From positions 1 to 64,000 of the forward strand of contig JAGFVP010000002.1 of NCBI GenBank assembly GCA_021031095.1: DNA of 64,000 nt, given 5' to 3'. Below are positions 25,242-35,426 of this stretch, one piece after another (within the stretch, counting starts at the first letter, position 1; each line of letters begins with the position of its first letter). The notes below the pieces were generated by a model. That model was not told where the DNA came from. It worked only from the letters and a program-made list of their open reading frames with translations, and did not search any database. The position numbers and the translations under genes are program-made. This stretch comes from Bathelium albidoporum. Its lineage: Eukaryota; Ascomycota; Dothideomycetes; Trypetheliales; Trypetheliaceae.

Positions 25242-26329
25242 ATTTCTGGATCTTTCGGCGCGATCCGTCTGATTGGGTGTCGCTCGTGGATTGGACTTTA
25301 CAGCACGCACTCAGAAAACTGCGAATGTTGTGCGCTGCTATGGATATGCACAATTCGCAGGATCGTTTCGTTCGTAACTGAGTATCCCCTCGTCATAATA
25401 CTGTGGATACGTATACTACAAACGGGTGGTCTGGTGAGGACCAGCATGTCTTTTTAAATATGCACAGATGCAATTGATCTAGTCCAGACTTCCTATTAGT
25501 ATCGATGATAGGACTGAAATGTGAACCTCGAGATCCATAATACCAAGCCTCCTGCGTTCGGAGTAAAACCTAAAGAGGATGGTCGACATGGAGGATCGCG
25601 ATCCTAGTACACCGTGATGAACACAAGTCTCGCATCTATCCGTGCTAGCTTTACATATCCCCTTCATCAGCCCCTGCAAAGATGATTGTGCGCGACTACT
25701 GGTTGAACAATCTGTAAATGCTGAACCCCGAAAGACGCCTTGCACCAGGATGCAATTCATGTCGCAATCTGCTCCCACTCGGAGTGCGAGCCGAGATTAA
25801 ATCAGCCATCTGTTTCAGCCCTAAGCGCTAGCACCAAGCAGATCGGGCGGAAGCGGGAGATAGGACGGCCAGCGATCTCTCGGTTTAGGAGGCTGACCCG
25901 GAGAGAGAGGTGCGTACGCTGTTTCGAAACCACTTGCCAGCGGCCATGAAAGGTTGGGTGCTTTAGCTCCACCCTTTCCAAATCAAAGGCCCGACCGACT
26001 GTGACGATGGGATGGCTCTCATTACCGAGACTGTGTTAATCTTCCCTAAGTATCGTTAGGCGCGGAGCTGGACTCGCAAATAGAAGAAGACGCTTCCCCT
26101 TTCATAACAGCATATCAAACAACCTGCACGGGACAGGACCAGACCCCGTAAGCCGGACGAACTACATTATGTCTTTGAAATGTTATGTAGCAGGTACCTA
26201 TCTTTTTAACTCTTCTTCTTCTTCGCCCGCGTCCATTAGCCTTTCAATGTGCTGCGCTGTCCTTCGTGGCTCTGCTCCACTTTCCGTTCTTTGTCTTTGT
26301 CCGAAGGGACTAGCCGCTCATTTCGTATT
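25242..26329. other. Intergenic region, no gene seen
   Basis: About 1.1 kb of non-repetitive sequence between the regulator and the SGNH gene. Only short unconvincing frames are present. A CTTCTTCTTCTTC stretch at 26213-26225 lies in the presumed promoter of the SGNH gene. Confidence 0.55.
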
Positions 26330-27409
26330 ATGAAAATGTTCTCTTTCACGACTTTGGCCGTTGGTGCCCTCCTCTTCATCACCCGCAGTAGGACGGCCGC
26401 TCTCCCCTCGCCGCACAACCCTGCTGTTGAAAAGAGATCTCCTTATCCGTGGAATTGGGTAGTTGCCTACGGAGATGAGTTGAGTGACAATGGCTCAGGC
26501 AGCTATCTTGCAGATATTACGGGCGACCCGAGAGACGTTTATGGATACAAGACATGGACCAATGGACCCGTCGCCGTCACGTATCTCACGCAAATGCTGG
26601 GCACTCCCATGGGTTGGGACTATGCAATTGGAGGTGACAATGGCGGAGCTGGCATCGGTGCGACAATATCTGCTGCATACACACCTATGCCTCCCCACAT
26701 TTTCTCCGTTCAGGATCAAATCCAGTGGTACATCAACAATGGCTCATCGGACATTAGCAAAACAATGCAGTTTATCTGGGTGGGTCAGAATGACCTAAGT
26801 AAGCTTACTACTTCAATTTTGTCGAATATAAGGCTAACAATACTTCTGGGCGCTCACACTGATGCATTCTGGGTTGGTGATCCTAAGAATGCCGATTTTG
26901 CACGGAACATTTCCACCATGATCGGAGCGGAAGTTGAGAAGCTTGTTGAAGGCGGTGCACCTGCAGTCTTTGTGGCCAACATCTACCCCAAACATAAAGC
27001 TCCCGTAACTCCCCAATATCTTTGTACTCCTCCGGAAAATCCCAATCAGGAATGCATCAGTAACTGGGGCGAAGTTATCCAGGATGCCAATAGTGCCATC
27101 AAGAACGCACTTGATACACTCGATCTGAGTGCGGACCAAAAGAAGAAGATCATTTACTACGACGCTTTTAGCTTCATGTCGGACTTGATGGAGCCTTCAA
27201 GTGCTGCTGCAAACAACATCACAGCACCTATGAATGAATACTGCGATGGGAACACACAAAGCTCGTTGGATAAATGGAATGACTGCATGGTGCAGGGCCA
27301 TGCGAACAATTATTTTTGGATGTCATTCACAAACCCGACCTCGCACGTGCACCAGTTGATCGCGGCGGACATGAAGAAGACTATTGATGCCCATTATGCA
27401 AGTAACTGA
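26330..27409 (+). CDS. Secreted SGNH/GDSL-fold protein lacking the catalytic triad residues
   Basis: One exon, 359 residues. A signal peptide of about 24 residues is followed by a possible Kex2 site (EKR) before the mature protein. The GDSL blocks are all recognisable. Block I reads VVAYGDELSDNG, with Glu50 where the nucleophilic Ser belongs. The Asn of block III is kept in WVGQNDL. Block V reads SFTNPTSHVHQLIA, where the usual DxxHPT gives Ser and Asn in place of Asp and His. Active members (for example CE16 acetylesterases) need all three residues, so this copy should not be a hydrolase by the normal mechanism. The stretch 26799-26860 looks like an insert relative to the family and begins GTAAGC, but no AG restores frame, so I left it coding. 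The start at 26330 was chosen because it opens the signal peptide. Confidence 0.8.
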   Translation: MKMFSFTTLAVGALLFITRSRTAALPSPHNPAVEKRSPYPWNWVVAYGDELSDNGSGSYLADITGDPRDVYGYKTWTNGPVAVTYLTQMLGTPMGWDYAIGGDNGGAGIGATISAAYTPMPPHIFSVQDQIQWYINNGSSDISKTMQFIWVGQNDLSKLTTSILSNIRLTILLGAHTDAFWVGDPKNADFARNISTMIGAEVEKLVEGGAPAVFVANIYPKHKAPVTPQYLCTPPENPNQECISNWGEVIQDANSAIKNALDTLDLSADQKKKIIYYDAFSFMSDLMEPSSAAANNITAPMNEYCDGNTQSSLDKWNDCMVQGHANNYFWMSFTNPTSHVHQLIAADMKKTIDAHYASN

Positions 27410-28367
27410 CTCAAATAAGCTGCATGGATTGAACTGCACAGAACTTCTCGGTGTCTAAAAGGTCAAGGTATCTGTGACAGGACACTCTGGAATTTTGCGG
27501 TATACTGTGCAGCACTCTGCGGGAATTGAATAACCTCAAATTGGAACACTCTCCACACTTCGTCTGATTATGGTTTAGATGATAATTTCTCACACGGACG
27601 GCTGCCGTTTCCCGAGCGAAGGGATGATGTTGATAAGCGTTTAAGTCTTTAGTAGAAGGCAATCTGCAGAATTTTCCATACAAGTCATAACATTCGTATC
27701 CTTTTAACTCTGGCTCCTTTGCGTTCTTCATTTGGAGAATCTTGGCCAAACTGGTTCGACAATTTTAACCTTTCGGAGAATCCTTCTCGAACAAGTCCAG
27801 CGGACTAGAGCGGACTAAATCTTTGTTGAGCACAACTTGAGCTTCTGGGCTTCCCGTCTCCTCCTGTCCCATCCACTGATACTGTAATGACTTTGCGCAA
27901 CTCGAGGACCGGCTAACGCACTGTGCCAAACGCGCTTCTTCGGGATTGTGTTGTTGCTTGCCGAACCCATCCTGAAAATAAAGAGTTCTGTATCCTTTGA
28001 GTGGGGTATTGATGCATTCAAGACCTACGACTTTTGCCCCAAATGCTGCGGGTCATTTAGGGGAAATAAATAAGGTTAAATAGGCACTGGCACGACTATT
28101 AGTCGTGCCTTTTTCCTCTATTTTGGGGGCGGGGGCGGAATTTCAATCAACGTCATTCACGAACCGCTCGGTACTATGTTTAGGAAAATGTTCCGGTGAA
28201 AGCTCATGACGGTTCCTAGAGCGTTCCCTTTCCTTGTTGAGATAAGTCAGGAAAATTGCGTGCAGTGCTTTTGGATTTGTAAACCGGTGCTTTTGCTTGT
28301 ATATTTATTACGTCAATTTAGTCGTTATGAATTTGCAATTCTGTGCTCCTGAAAAAATTACTCAATT
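27410..28367. other. Intergenic region with a hairpin
   Basis: No supported gene. A Cys-containing minus-strand frame at 27411-27731 has no signal peptide and no recognisable family, so it is not called. A perfect hairpin followed by a T-run lies at 28089-28114. Confidence 0.5.
28089..28109. repeat. Perfect 9-bp hairpin followed by a T-run
   Basis: GGCACGACT, a three-base ATT loop and AGTCGTGCC form an uninterrupted stem, followed directly by TTTTT. It looks like an intrinsic terminator, but the genome is eukaryotic. A Pol III stop, a repeat terminus or chance are the alternatives. Confidence 0.8.
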
Positions 28368-29830
28368 ATGGAATTGCCTTTCAGTTTGATCATTGGGCTC
28401 TACATCTTCTCTGTTGTCATTGCACAGGAGCTGGTCCCGGCTCAGGTACAAAACGATACTTTCAATGATACCTACGCACAATTAGACCCAGCACAAGTCC
28501 GTACACTTGCTCAAGCGGCAAATCTTTCCGCGGACACCGTTGATGCTGTAGAAATAGCCATTGGCTTTGAGCGATCAAATTGGGCCGGATCGTCTTCTCA
28601 ACTTGATCTATTCTACGAAGTCGCCTCGAATGCGTCTAAAGCTGAGCCGGGCGCTGTCCTCAAGGTAGAACAGTATGTCAACACAACATACTACACACTT
28701 GCCCCAAACGTGGCACTCTCGCGCTTCCAGTTCACCACGAAGAATCTGAATGGAACGGTGATACCAGCATCGGGGTATGTCCTCTGGCCTTGGATGCCTC
28801 GCGAGTTTCCTGAGATCAAAGGCTTTCCCGTCGTCGGCTGGGGCCACGGAACCAGTGGAGTATTTGGCGAATGCGGACCAAGCCACATTCGCAACTTGTG
28901 GTACCAATACAGCGCGCCCTTTACTCTGGCTTTACAGGGCTACGTTGTCGTTGCTCCCGACTATGCTGGTCTGGGTGTCAGCGTTGACGGGAACGGCCAT
29001 GACATCCCACATCAGTATCTCGTCCCGGCTGCTGCTGGCAACGACCTCATCTATGCAGTTCAAGCCGCGCAAAAAGCCTGGCCTCAACTCAGCAAACAGT
29101 TCGTGCTCATGGGTCACTCCCAAGGCGGCGGAGCGGCATGGGGCGCTGCGCAGAAACTTGCGGAAAATCCCATACCAGAATGCTTGGCTACGATTGCTGG
29201 CTCGCCTGCCAATCGTCTTAGCAACATGCTCCGTAATGGTGCATCACCCGTACTGGCAGATCTTCTGCTCACGTTGGCATCTCCCCCGGAACATCCTCCA
29301 TCTTTCCCTCCTTCAAACTCAGCGATTGGCTGACGTCTGCAGGTGTGGCCGCCATAGAGTTCATGCAGGCGGTCCAGGGTTGCAACTCGGTCGCGACGGA
29401 ACTGCTTGAAGGTCGTGGCTCCGGAACAGTCCGTGCGGATTGGCAGAACAGCAGCTACTATTTTGACGCGTTTGATCAATTAACTGCCGTTGGTGGCAGC
29501 ATCCCCTTTGCAGGTCCGATGCTTGTGTTGCAAGGTCTAGCAGATGACCAGGTACCACCTGAAAGTATGGTTGCGACCGTGAATGAAACGTGCAACAAGC
29601 AGCCAGGAAACGCGTTGCAAGTCGCGTATCTTAAGGGCGCTACACACGTACCAGCGCTGTTCGCAGGGCAGCAGCTCTGGCTGAATTGGATTCAAGAGAG
29701 GTTCATGGGCGTGAAAGTGAATGAGGGTTGCCAAAGGAAAACGTACAGCCCAGCGCTCAATGTCAGCGCGTATCAGAGTCAACTGGAGTATTTTTTGGAG
29801 TGGCCACAATACAGTTATGAAACTGCTTGA
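28368..29830 (+). CDS. Secreted alpha/beta hydrolase (secretory lipase-like), apparent frameshift
   Basis: A signal peptide (about 20 residues, ending VVIAQ) precedes an alpha/beta hydrolase. The nucleophile elbow is GHSQGG with Ser near residue 251, preceded by the conserved PDYAGLG loop. Late Asp and His motifs (GLADDQVPPE, GATHVPA) complete a plausible triad. The architecture fits the secretory lipase family, which cleaves triglycerides or other esters outside the cell. The upstream frame runs to 29333. The downstream frame, from about 29286 to 29830, starts with protein-like sequence (SSIFPSFKLSDWLTSAG) that overlaps the end of the first. One extra C in the C5 run at 29283-29287 would join them. 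The alternative, an intron 29239-29342 (gtgcat...ctgcag), also restores frame but would delete that stretch. A homopolymer sequencing indel or a young pseudogene is most likely. Confidence 0.78.
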
Positions 29831-30733
29831 CGGATGCATTGATTTTCAGTTGGCGGGGGTTGCTTCATTGTTGCTTGCGTTTGCGGTCTACGTGTTGTCT
29901 TGTTTGGTTATGTTGTGGCGGCATTCTTCTGTGGCCTTCACACAATCGCCAATGCCTGGCCCACGACTCTGGGTCTCCAAAATAAGTCCAGACTGGGCCT
30001 TGGTGCATCCGAACTTTGAGCAGCAAGCATGGCGCTTCATTAATGTAGCTAGGTGTGAGGTGGTGGACATGCAAACCTTTTACACCTTCTTCCGAGGCTG
30101 CAATCATATCCTACCTCGAGCCATACCTCCACATCTTCAATTTGATCGGGCCTCATAGCTCCGGGATTTGTTCTAACTGAAGGAATTCATTGAAAAATCC
30201 AGGAAGGGAGTTGGTTCATTAAAAGTAGCAAAATTCATGGTTTGTGAACCGGGGAGGTCCTCTACAGAAATCAGCATTTCATGTATGGATGCCGTTCGCA
30301 TGTAACTAGATTGTTCAATAATAGTGTGATAAGCTGGATTCAGGAGAGGCTTTCCCGAATGCTGGATCTTCAAAATGCGCAATGACTATGTTTCGTCCAA
30401 GTGACATTCCACTTGTCATCTCACTATCCTGCTCTAATTGTTGCGCGCTTCCTTCCTCTGAAGGATAGCGGACCCGCGAGAAAACCTGGGGACGTTCCTG
30501 GACAAATTTAATTCGTGTTCATCAATTCCTTGTTTTTTTTTTTTTTTTTTTTTCTCATAGATAAGCGTGCCGTTCCCATAGTCCTGGACTTAGTGCTTGC
30601 TGGGTCCAACAGGGGTTTCTTCCACGGGAGAGCATCCAACAATTGAATGTGCATTTCATCAGACGTTTTGACGCACCAATTGGACATTGACGATCGGTTT
30701 CAAGCATTACCTGATAGATCTGTCATTAATGAA
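29831..30733. other. Intergenic region between converging genes
   Basis: The hydrolase and thioredoxin-like genes converge here, so only 3' UTRs are expected. There is a T23 homopolymer at about 30532-30554. No gene or RNA is recognised. Confidence 0.6.
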
Positions 30734-31376
30734 TCATCGCCACAGGCCCTTGAACATGCTACCTCCCAGTCCGCCACCACCGTTGCCACTTCGTCGTGCG
30801 GCCTCGTGCTGCAGCCATTGTCTGATAAAGTCTTCATCCTGCAGCTGCTGAGCATTCGTGACCTTTGTTGCAAATTTGGCATCTTGCCGCTCGAATGCAA
30901 GGAGGGTCGGTAAGGACGATATCTGGAACTTTGCTCAGCCTAATAGAAGGCAAAGAACAATGGGACATGGGGTAAGATACGGCGTATCTAAAACCTAAGC
31001 TTCCGCTTGTAGGCGCATCGACCTCAACTTGAGCGTAGCCTAAGCCTCCCTCCTTTTGGCCAACGCTTTCATCTTCAATGAGCGCTTTTACCAACGGAGC
31101 TACCTTAGCACAGGTAGAGCAGAACGATGCAGTCCAAAGTGTGATCAGGGGTCGATTGGAGGAGGCGAAAAGGTGCAGAAGGTTGTCGAGTTCATTTTCT
31201 GAACGCACGCTATAATATGATTAACACCTTCAATTGCTACTCGTCAGAAGAACTTACGAGGTGTAGACGCGGTTAGCAGCTCTAGTTCGAGGTGAAATTG
31301 AGAAGAGACGAATGGATGTTTTGGCACTTGAGCGCACCAAGACTTGCCATGATCTCACTCCAATACGTTCCATCAT
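30734..31376 (-). CDS. Mitochondrial thioredoxin-like protein
   Basis: Three exons (31376-31258, 31209-30981, 30928-30734) give 180 residues; introns are 48 and 52 bp. The first 40 residues are rich in Arg, Ser and Ala without acidic residues after position 3 (SAKTSIRLFSISPRTRAANR), a good mitochondrial presequence. The thioredoxin fold follows: LWTASFCSTCAKVAPLV carries a CxxC at Cys70/Cys73, preceded by FC rather than the canonical WCGPC. The cis-Pro strand is SSLPTLLAF. The C-terminus is a Gly-rich tail ending GLWR. It probably acts as a disulfide oxidoreductase in mitochondria; the substrate is unknown. It is divergent from the GH28 gene with 288 bp between the starts. The assignment rests on the fold motifs. 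Acceptors were chosen because they restore the beta-strand before the cis-proline. Confidence 0.85.
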
Positions 31377-31664
31377 GTTGACCCATCAGCCTGCGCACCG
31401 CAAATTGCCGGCATCTTGCTCGCTGTGTGTGCTGTGTACCCAGCAATGCTGTGGGTAGGTCGGACTGACGTCACAGGTACCGATGGAATTTACCCCGGAT
31501 TCTTCTATTTCGGGCCATCTTCCCAGAGCCTCCGCACTTGAGAGTACCAATCTTCCTCCAATGGCATTTCTTTGACCGCTTGAGACAGGCATGAGCCTCG
31601 CATACATCAAGCTCGCCCTGGGTTGCAGGAGAAAAGCTACTGTCAGTGCAGTCCACGTTTTAAG

Positions 31665-33122
31665 ATGCGTTTCTCTAATATTGTTACAGCTGTCACCCTT
31701 ACTGCAGGCCCGGCTGTTCTTGCAGGGGGAGTAACACAAACAACCGTTGACGGACGAAAAACGTGCACCGTCATCGCCAACGGAAACCAGACCAACGATG
31801 TGCCTAATATCCTTGAGGCCGCTCAAGAATGTGGGATTGGAGGCACCATTGTCTTCCCTGAAGATCAGAGCTACTGGATTGCCACCAGATTGAACCCTGT
31901 ATTCAATAATGTGATTATCGAGTGGCATGGTCAATGGACTGTAAGACATTCTCTTCACATGGAGCAACAGTTGGATGATTGACATCGGGCAGTTTTCCCC
32001 AGACCTTGCGTACTGGCGGAACAACTCCTATCCCATCGCCTTCCAAAACCATCACGCCGGCTTCATCATCACCGGCGACTACATCACCATTGATGGCTAT
32101 GGAACCGGTGGCATTAATGGTAATGGCGATGTCTGGTACACTGCGGAGGCAGGAAACACCCAGCCCGGTCGACCAATGCCGTTCGTATTTTGGAATGTCA
32201 GTCAAGTCTCAGTCTCCAACTTTTTCGTCAAGCAACCGCCACTTTGGAGCTTGAACATCATGAACGGAACTGACATGTCCTTTGATAATATCCTGTGCAA
32301 TGCTACTGCTACTCAAGCACCTTATGGGAAAAATTGGGTCCAGAACACTGATGGGTTTGGTATGAAGCTTGGTTTCCATGCGATTTGGTTTAGTTCTGAC
32401 AGATGCCAGACACTATGGACGTTCACAACATCAATTTGACCAATTTTTACTATCAAGGTGGTGATGACTGTATTGCCATCAAACCGCGGTCATACAACGT
32501 CTACGTCCAGAATGCCACGTGCCACGGAGGCAATGGCATGGCCATCGGCAGCCTGGGGCAGTACCTCGAAGATAGCAGCGCCGAGAACATTTACATGACT
32601 GACGTTAACGTGAGTATTCGCGCGCACGAATTCTGTTACCCAGTGACAGGAGATGAATTGATCTATTGTCAGATCATCCGCTACAACAACGATATGGAAA
32701 ACGCTGCCTACATTAAGACCTGGGTAGGCGCTCTGGTGCCTCAATCTTCGTACGAATCCGCTGGCCTCCCTCGCGGCGGCGGCTGGGGCTCAGTGCGCAA
32801 CATCATGTTTGCAAATTTCAACGTCCAGGGCGCCGATATCGGCGTAGCCATCTCCGAAGATAGCGGTGACAATGGTACCTTTCCTGGCACCAGTCTGATG
32901 GAGGTCGCCAATGTGGCGTTTGTAAATTTCACAGGATACTTGAGCGGCAAGGAAGGAAACAAGACGAGCGAGTTCAGCTGCTCCAATGTACATCCATGCT
33001 ACAACATTGATTTGAAGAATGTAACATTGACCACTGCGGAAAATTCGACGAGCACAGGGGCAAGTAGTTGTGCATACATCTCGCCGGGTGGCGTGCACGG
33101 TGTGACTGGCAAGGGATGTTAA
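31665..33122 (+). CDS. Secreted GH28 glycosidase (exo-polygalacturonase/rhamnogalacturonase type)
   Basis: Four exons (31665-31940, 31993-32359, 32410-32609, 32673-33122) give 430 residues; introns are 50-63 bp. A signal peptide of about 20 residues ends VLAGG. The parallel beta-helix carries the GH28 catalytic set: NTDGFD (its Asp codon spans intron 2), GGDDCIAIK, and HGGNGMAIGSLGQY in place of the endo-type GHG. The fourth block reads YIKTW, with Tyr where endo-polygalacturonases have Arg of RIK. These variants and the many N-glycosylation sequons fit exo-acting enzymes on galacturonan or rhamnogalacturonan chains of pectin. The exact substrate cannot be read. An enzyme like this suits a plant-associated or plant-debris lifestyle. 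Confidence 0.9.
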
Positions 33123-33329
33123 AACATTTTTGTAAATTCAATAATTGAATCCTATGCACCCGTTCAAGGGTTCTGAGATGGTTTTGAAAGCGCTTTCTCT
33201 CGACGCAATCGTGAACAGCATCAATCCCCCACATATAGCGTACAAATGCATTCAAAGCAATGAAGTAGCTCGCATCGCGATACTACTCCGGATATCTAGA
33301 ATCGCAGCAAAATGATCTATATCTTTGCG

Positions 33330-33782
33330 TCATCGATCTGTGTCCTTCTGCTGTATGGGTCTCCTTGACTGGATGGATTCCACTTTGACTATTCGTGGCG
33401 AAAGTCGTTCATTTTCTGGTTTTTTCTTGAAACCCATCATTTCTCCTATCAGACCTCCAGGTTTCGGTACAGGGCACTCTCTTCGTCTCGCTTTTTCAAT
33501 GTCCGATAGGGAATATGAACCCGCGTCTCCATTGCTGGGCACAACCCGAGTCGTTGAAGTGTCTTCAGATTTTGCCTTGGTATCAAGCTGTCGCATGCGT
33601 TTCCTTTCCCGCGGCCGTGCTGGTTTAGAATCAAAGTCGTCCGCTCCTGAATCAGCAAATTGTCTAGGATTGACAGGGCATGGGAAGATGTGTGGGATGC
33701 CAACGACCAGAAAAGAAACGGCGAGGGTTGTCGTAAACAGAGACGTTGTCATACCAGAGCGAGGATGGAGATATGGAGGCAT
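33330..33782 (-). CDS. Small single-pass membrane protein, unrecognised
   Basis: A 150-residue frame. Met11 (33752) may be the real start, because it directly precedes a hydrophobic helix (SLFTTTLAVSFLVVGIP). After it comes PHIFPCPVNPRQFADS, an Arg-rich middle and CPVPKPGGLIGEMMGFKKK near the C-terminus. The two Cys-Pro-Val motifs flank the variable middle and look conserved in type. I have an impression of similar short fungal proteins but cannot name a family. The opposite strand (33325-33840) is also open, but its translation is Ser/Arg-rich without structure. This is a conserved hypothetical at best; the function is unknown. Confidence 0.5.
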   Translation of the reverse strand: MPPYLHPRSGMTTSLFTTTLAVSFLVVGIPHIFPCPVNPRQFADSGADDFDSKPARPRERKRMRQLDTKAKSEDTSTTRVVPSNGDAGSYSLSDIEKARRRECPVPKPGGLIGEMMGFKKKPENERLSPRIVKVESIQSRRPIQQKDTDR

Positions 33783-34484
33783 GGCTTCAAAGTTGGGGAA
33801 ATACGGAGTTGAGCGGAATGAGATGCTTAGGGAGGACTGATGCGCATCGTCGAATGCATCCAGCTACCGAAGATAAGCGTAAAGATTTAGCATGAGAACG
33901 GATGAAATCACTCACCACTGTGGTCGCGCCTGTAGACAAGAGGCCTGACTGACCCTATTGCTGGCACTGATTGCCCTGATGTGGCAGTTGAATCATGCAT
34001 GGGTGCAATATCAAGCTATCTGGATCTCGAAGCCTGTCTTGTGTAGTAAGGACTGCTAAGCCTGATTGGGATGAAGCCCGGACATTTCAAGCCGAGGTGT
34101 CCGAAGCCATACGCTGGAGGGCGGATGTCAGGGGATATGTGCTGGAACAGATGAAGAATCAAACCGAGGAGACCCCCAACTTAATTCCCAGCTGGAACAT
34201 ACGGTCAAATTTCTGTTGGATCAAATCAGCCGGATCGATGACTACAATTCTGATGAAGACCCCCGCCACCTATTTTCATGAGAATGGTCAGATGTTATGA
34301 CATTTCTTCTGAAAGGGAAATCTTATTTGTGAGACCCGACTGAATTCTTAAATGTAATGTACTGTCAAACTTGTGTCAAATTAGATCAACCATATGGATG
34401 ACTACAGTTTTGATGGGTCACCTCGACCTAGTTTATGAGAATGAACAGATGTTGATTTAAATTCTACATTAAAGAGTGAGCTAT
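33783..34484. other. Intergenic region with a diverged direct repeat
   Basis: No gene. Two related ~80-bp segments at 34218-34300 and 34383-34455 share GGATGACTACARTTYTGATG and ATGAGAATGRNCAGATGTT. This looks like an old local duplication. Confidence 0.55.
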
Positions 34485-35426
34485 TTATTTAACGGCTGCT
34501 ACGCCGCCCGAGCTTGTGGTCCGGCTATGACCTTTGCTACTCAGGCGTCCCTCAATCAGCCGCACCGCAGCCTCCGAATACCGCCTTTTTGGCTCAGCGG
34601 CCTCTTCAGCAGTAGCCGGATGAGGGTCACTCTGAGGATGAATGGTCGTGCGCGGGGACACCATCTCTTCCTCCAGAAGACTGGGTATTGCTGCCACTGG
34701 AGGCGGGAAAATTTGATTGGGGGCCACCGTGCCAGGCTGAGGCGGTGGCACAGGCCTGCTGGGAAATTCTGGCCGATAGAAGCCCTCGTGGGCATATACG
34801 TGCTGAGAAGCATCGTAGTTGGGGAGATCGAAGGGCATCATGTACAGTGGCGGCTCTTCAAATCCGGAATCTGGTCTGCCAGGCGCCGAAGTAGTCAACT
34901 CTGCCTCGGGTGCCTGAATTTCATATGGGTATGTGAATTCTTGAGCCAGCGAGGCTTCGTCCAATTGCATCATTGCATGGTCCCAGTTTGGAGGCCACTG
35001 CGGTTCAGAGTTTCGCGCCATATTAGCAAGACCGACGGTTGTGTTAGGTTGAGGATCGGCTGTTGAAGGGTAGTGCTGCATGTGCGGTAGCGTCCAAGAT
35101 AAGCTGTTTTGGTGGTATTGAGCTGCTGCCAAGCGGTCATTCTCAGCTACTTGCCATGCACGTATTTCAGCTTCGGTTGTACGCATATTCTCAAAAAGAA
35201 ATGCTTGTTCGTGTCGGAGTTGCTCAAGTGATTTGTTTGCTATGAAGGTGTCTTGTTTGCGTCTTCGCTTCTTCGCGCGAAGGAGAGATGTGTCGCTTTG
35301 AAGAGATTGTGCGATTTGAGCCTTCCTAGAGACAAGGTCCTCAAGTTCGCCATTCACGCGCGCGAGTTCGTTGACAAGGTAAGTATGCCGCTGGTACAGA
35401 ACAGTTATTGACACAGGAGGATCCAT
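34485..35426 (-). CDS. Hypothetical protein with N-terminal coiled coil and nuclear-type basic patch
   Basis: A single exon of 313 residues. Residues 1-95 are strongly helical and charged (NELARVNGELEDLVSRKAQI), consistent with a coiled coil. It is interrupted by the basic patch AKKRRRKQ near 52, a plausible nuclear localisation signal. The middle is Pro/Gln/Tyr-rich and disordered. The C-terminus (PKRRYSEAAVRLIEGRLSS) is again basic and helical and could be the conserved core. The layout resembles a transcription-associated or scaffold protein, but the basic patch and heptads do not make a bZIP. No family is recognised. It lies 558 bp upstream of the 3' end of the radical-SAM gene, on the same strand. 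Confidence 0.65.
   Translation of the reverse strand: MDPPVSITVLYQRHTYLVNELARVNGELEDLVSRKAQIAQSLQSDTSLLRAKKRRRKQDTFIANKSLEQLRHEQAFLFENMRTTEAEIRAWQVAENDRLAAAQYHQNSLSWTLPHMQHYPSTADPQPNTTVGLANMARNSEPQWPPNWDHAMMQLDEASLAQEFTYPYEIQAPEAELTTSAPGRPDSGFEEPPLYMMPFDLPNYDASQHVYAHEGFYRPEFPSRPVPPPQPGTVAPNQIFPPPVAAIPSLLEEEMVSPRTTIHPQSDPHPATAEEAAEPKRRYSEAAVRLIEGRLSSKGHSRTTSSGGVAAVK

Noticed and set aside
26799..26886. Intron in the SGNH gene (GTAAGC donor)
   Set aside because: The available AG acceptors give a stop or shift the frame, and the unspliced frame is open throughout. The segment may still be an odd insertion.
27411..27749. Minus-strand 112-codon frame with seven Cys as a small secreted effector
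   Set aside because: The first real Met gives a charged start without signal peptide, no upstream exon with one was found, and the Cys spacing matches no family I know.
29721..30158. 145-codon frame overlapping the end of the hydrolase
   Set aside because: It overlaps the conserved C-terminus in another frame. The non-overlapping part has one hydrophobic stretch but no other support.
33325..33840. Plus-strand 171-codon frame opposite the small membrane protein
   Set aside because: It is the antisense shadow. The minus-strand frame has the membrane helix and motif structure.
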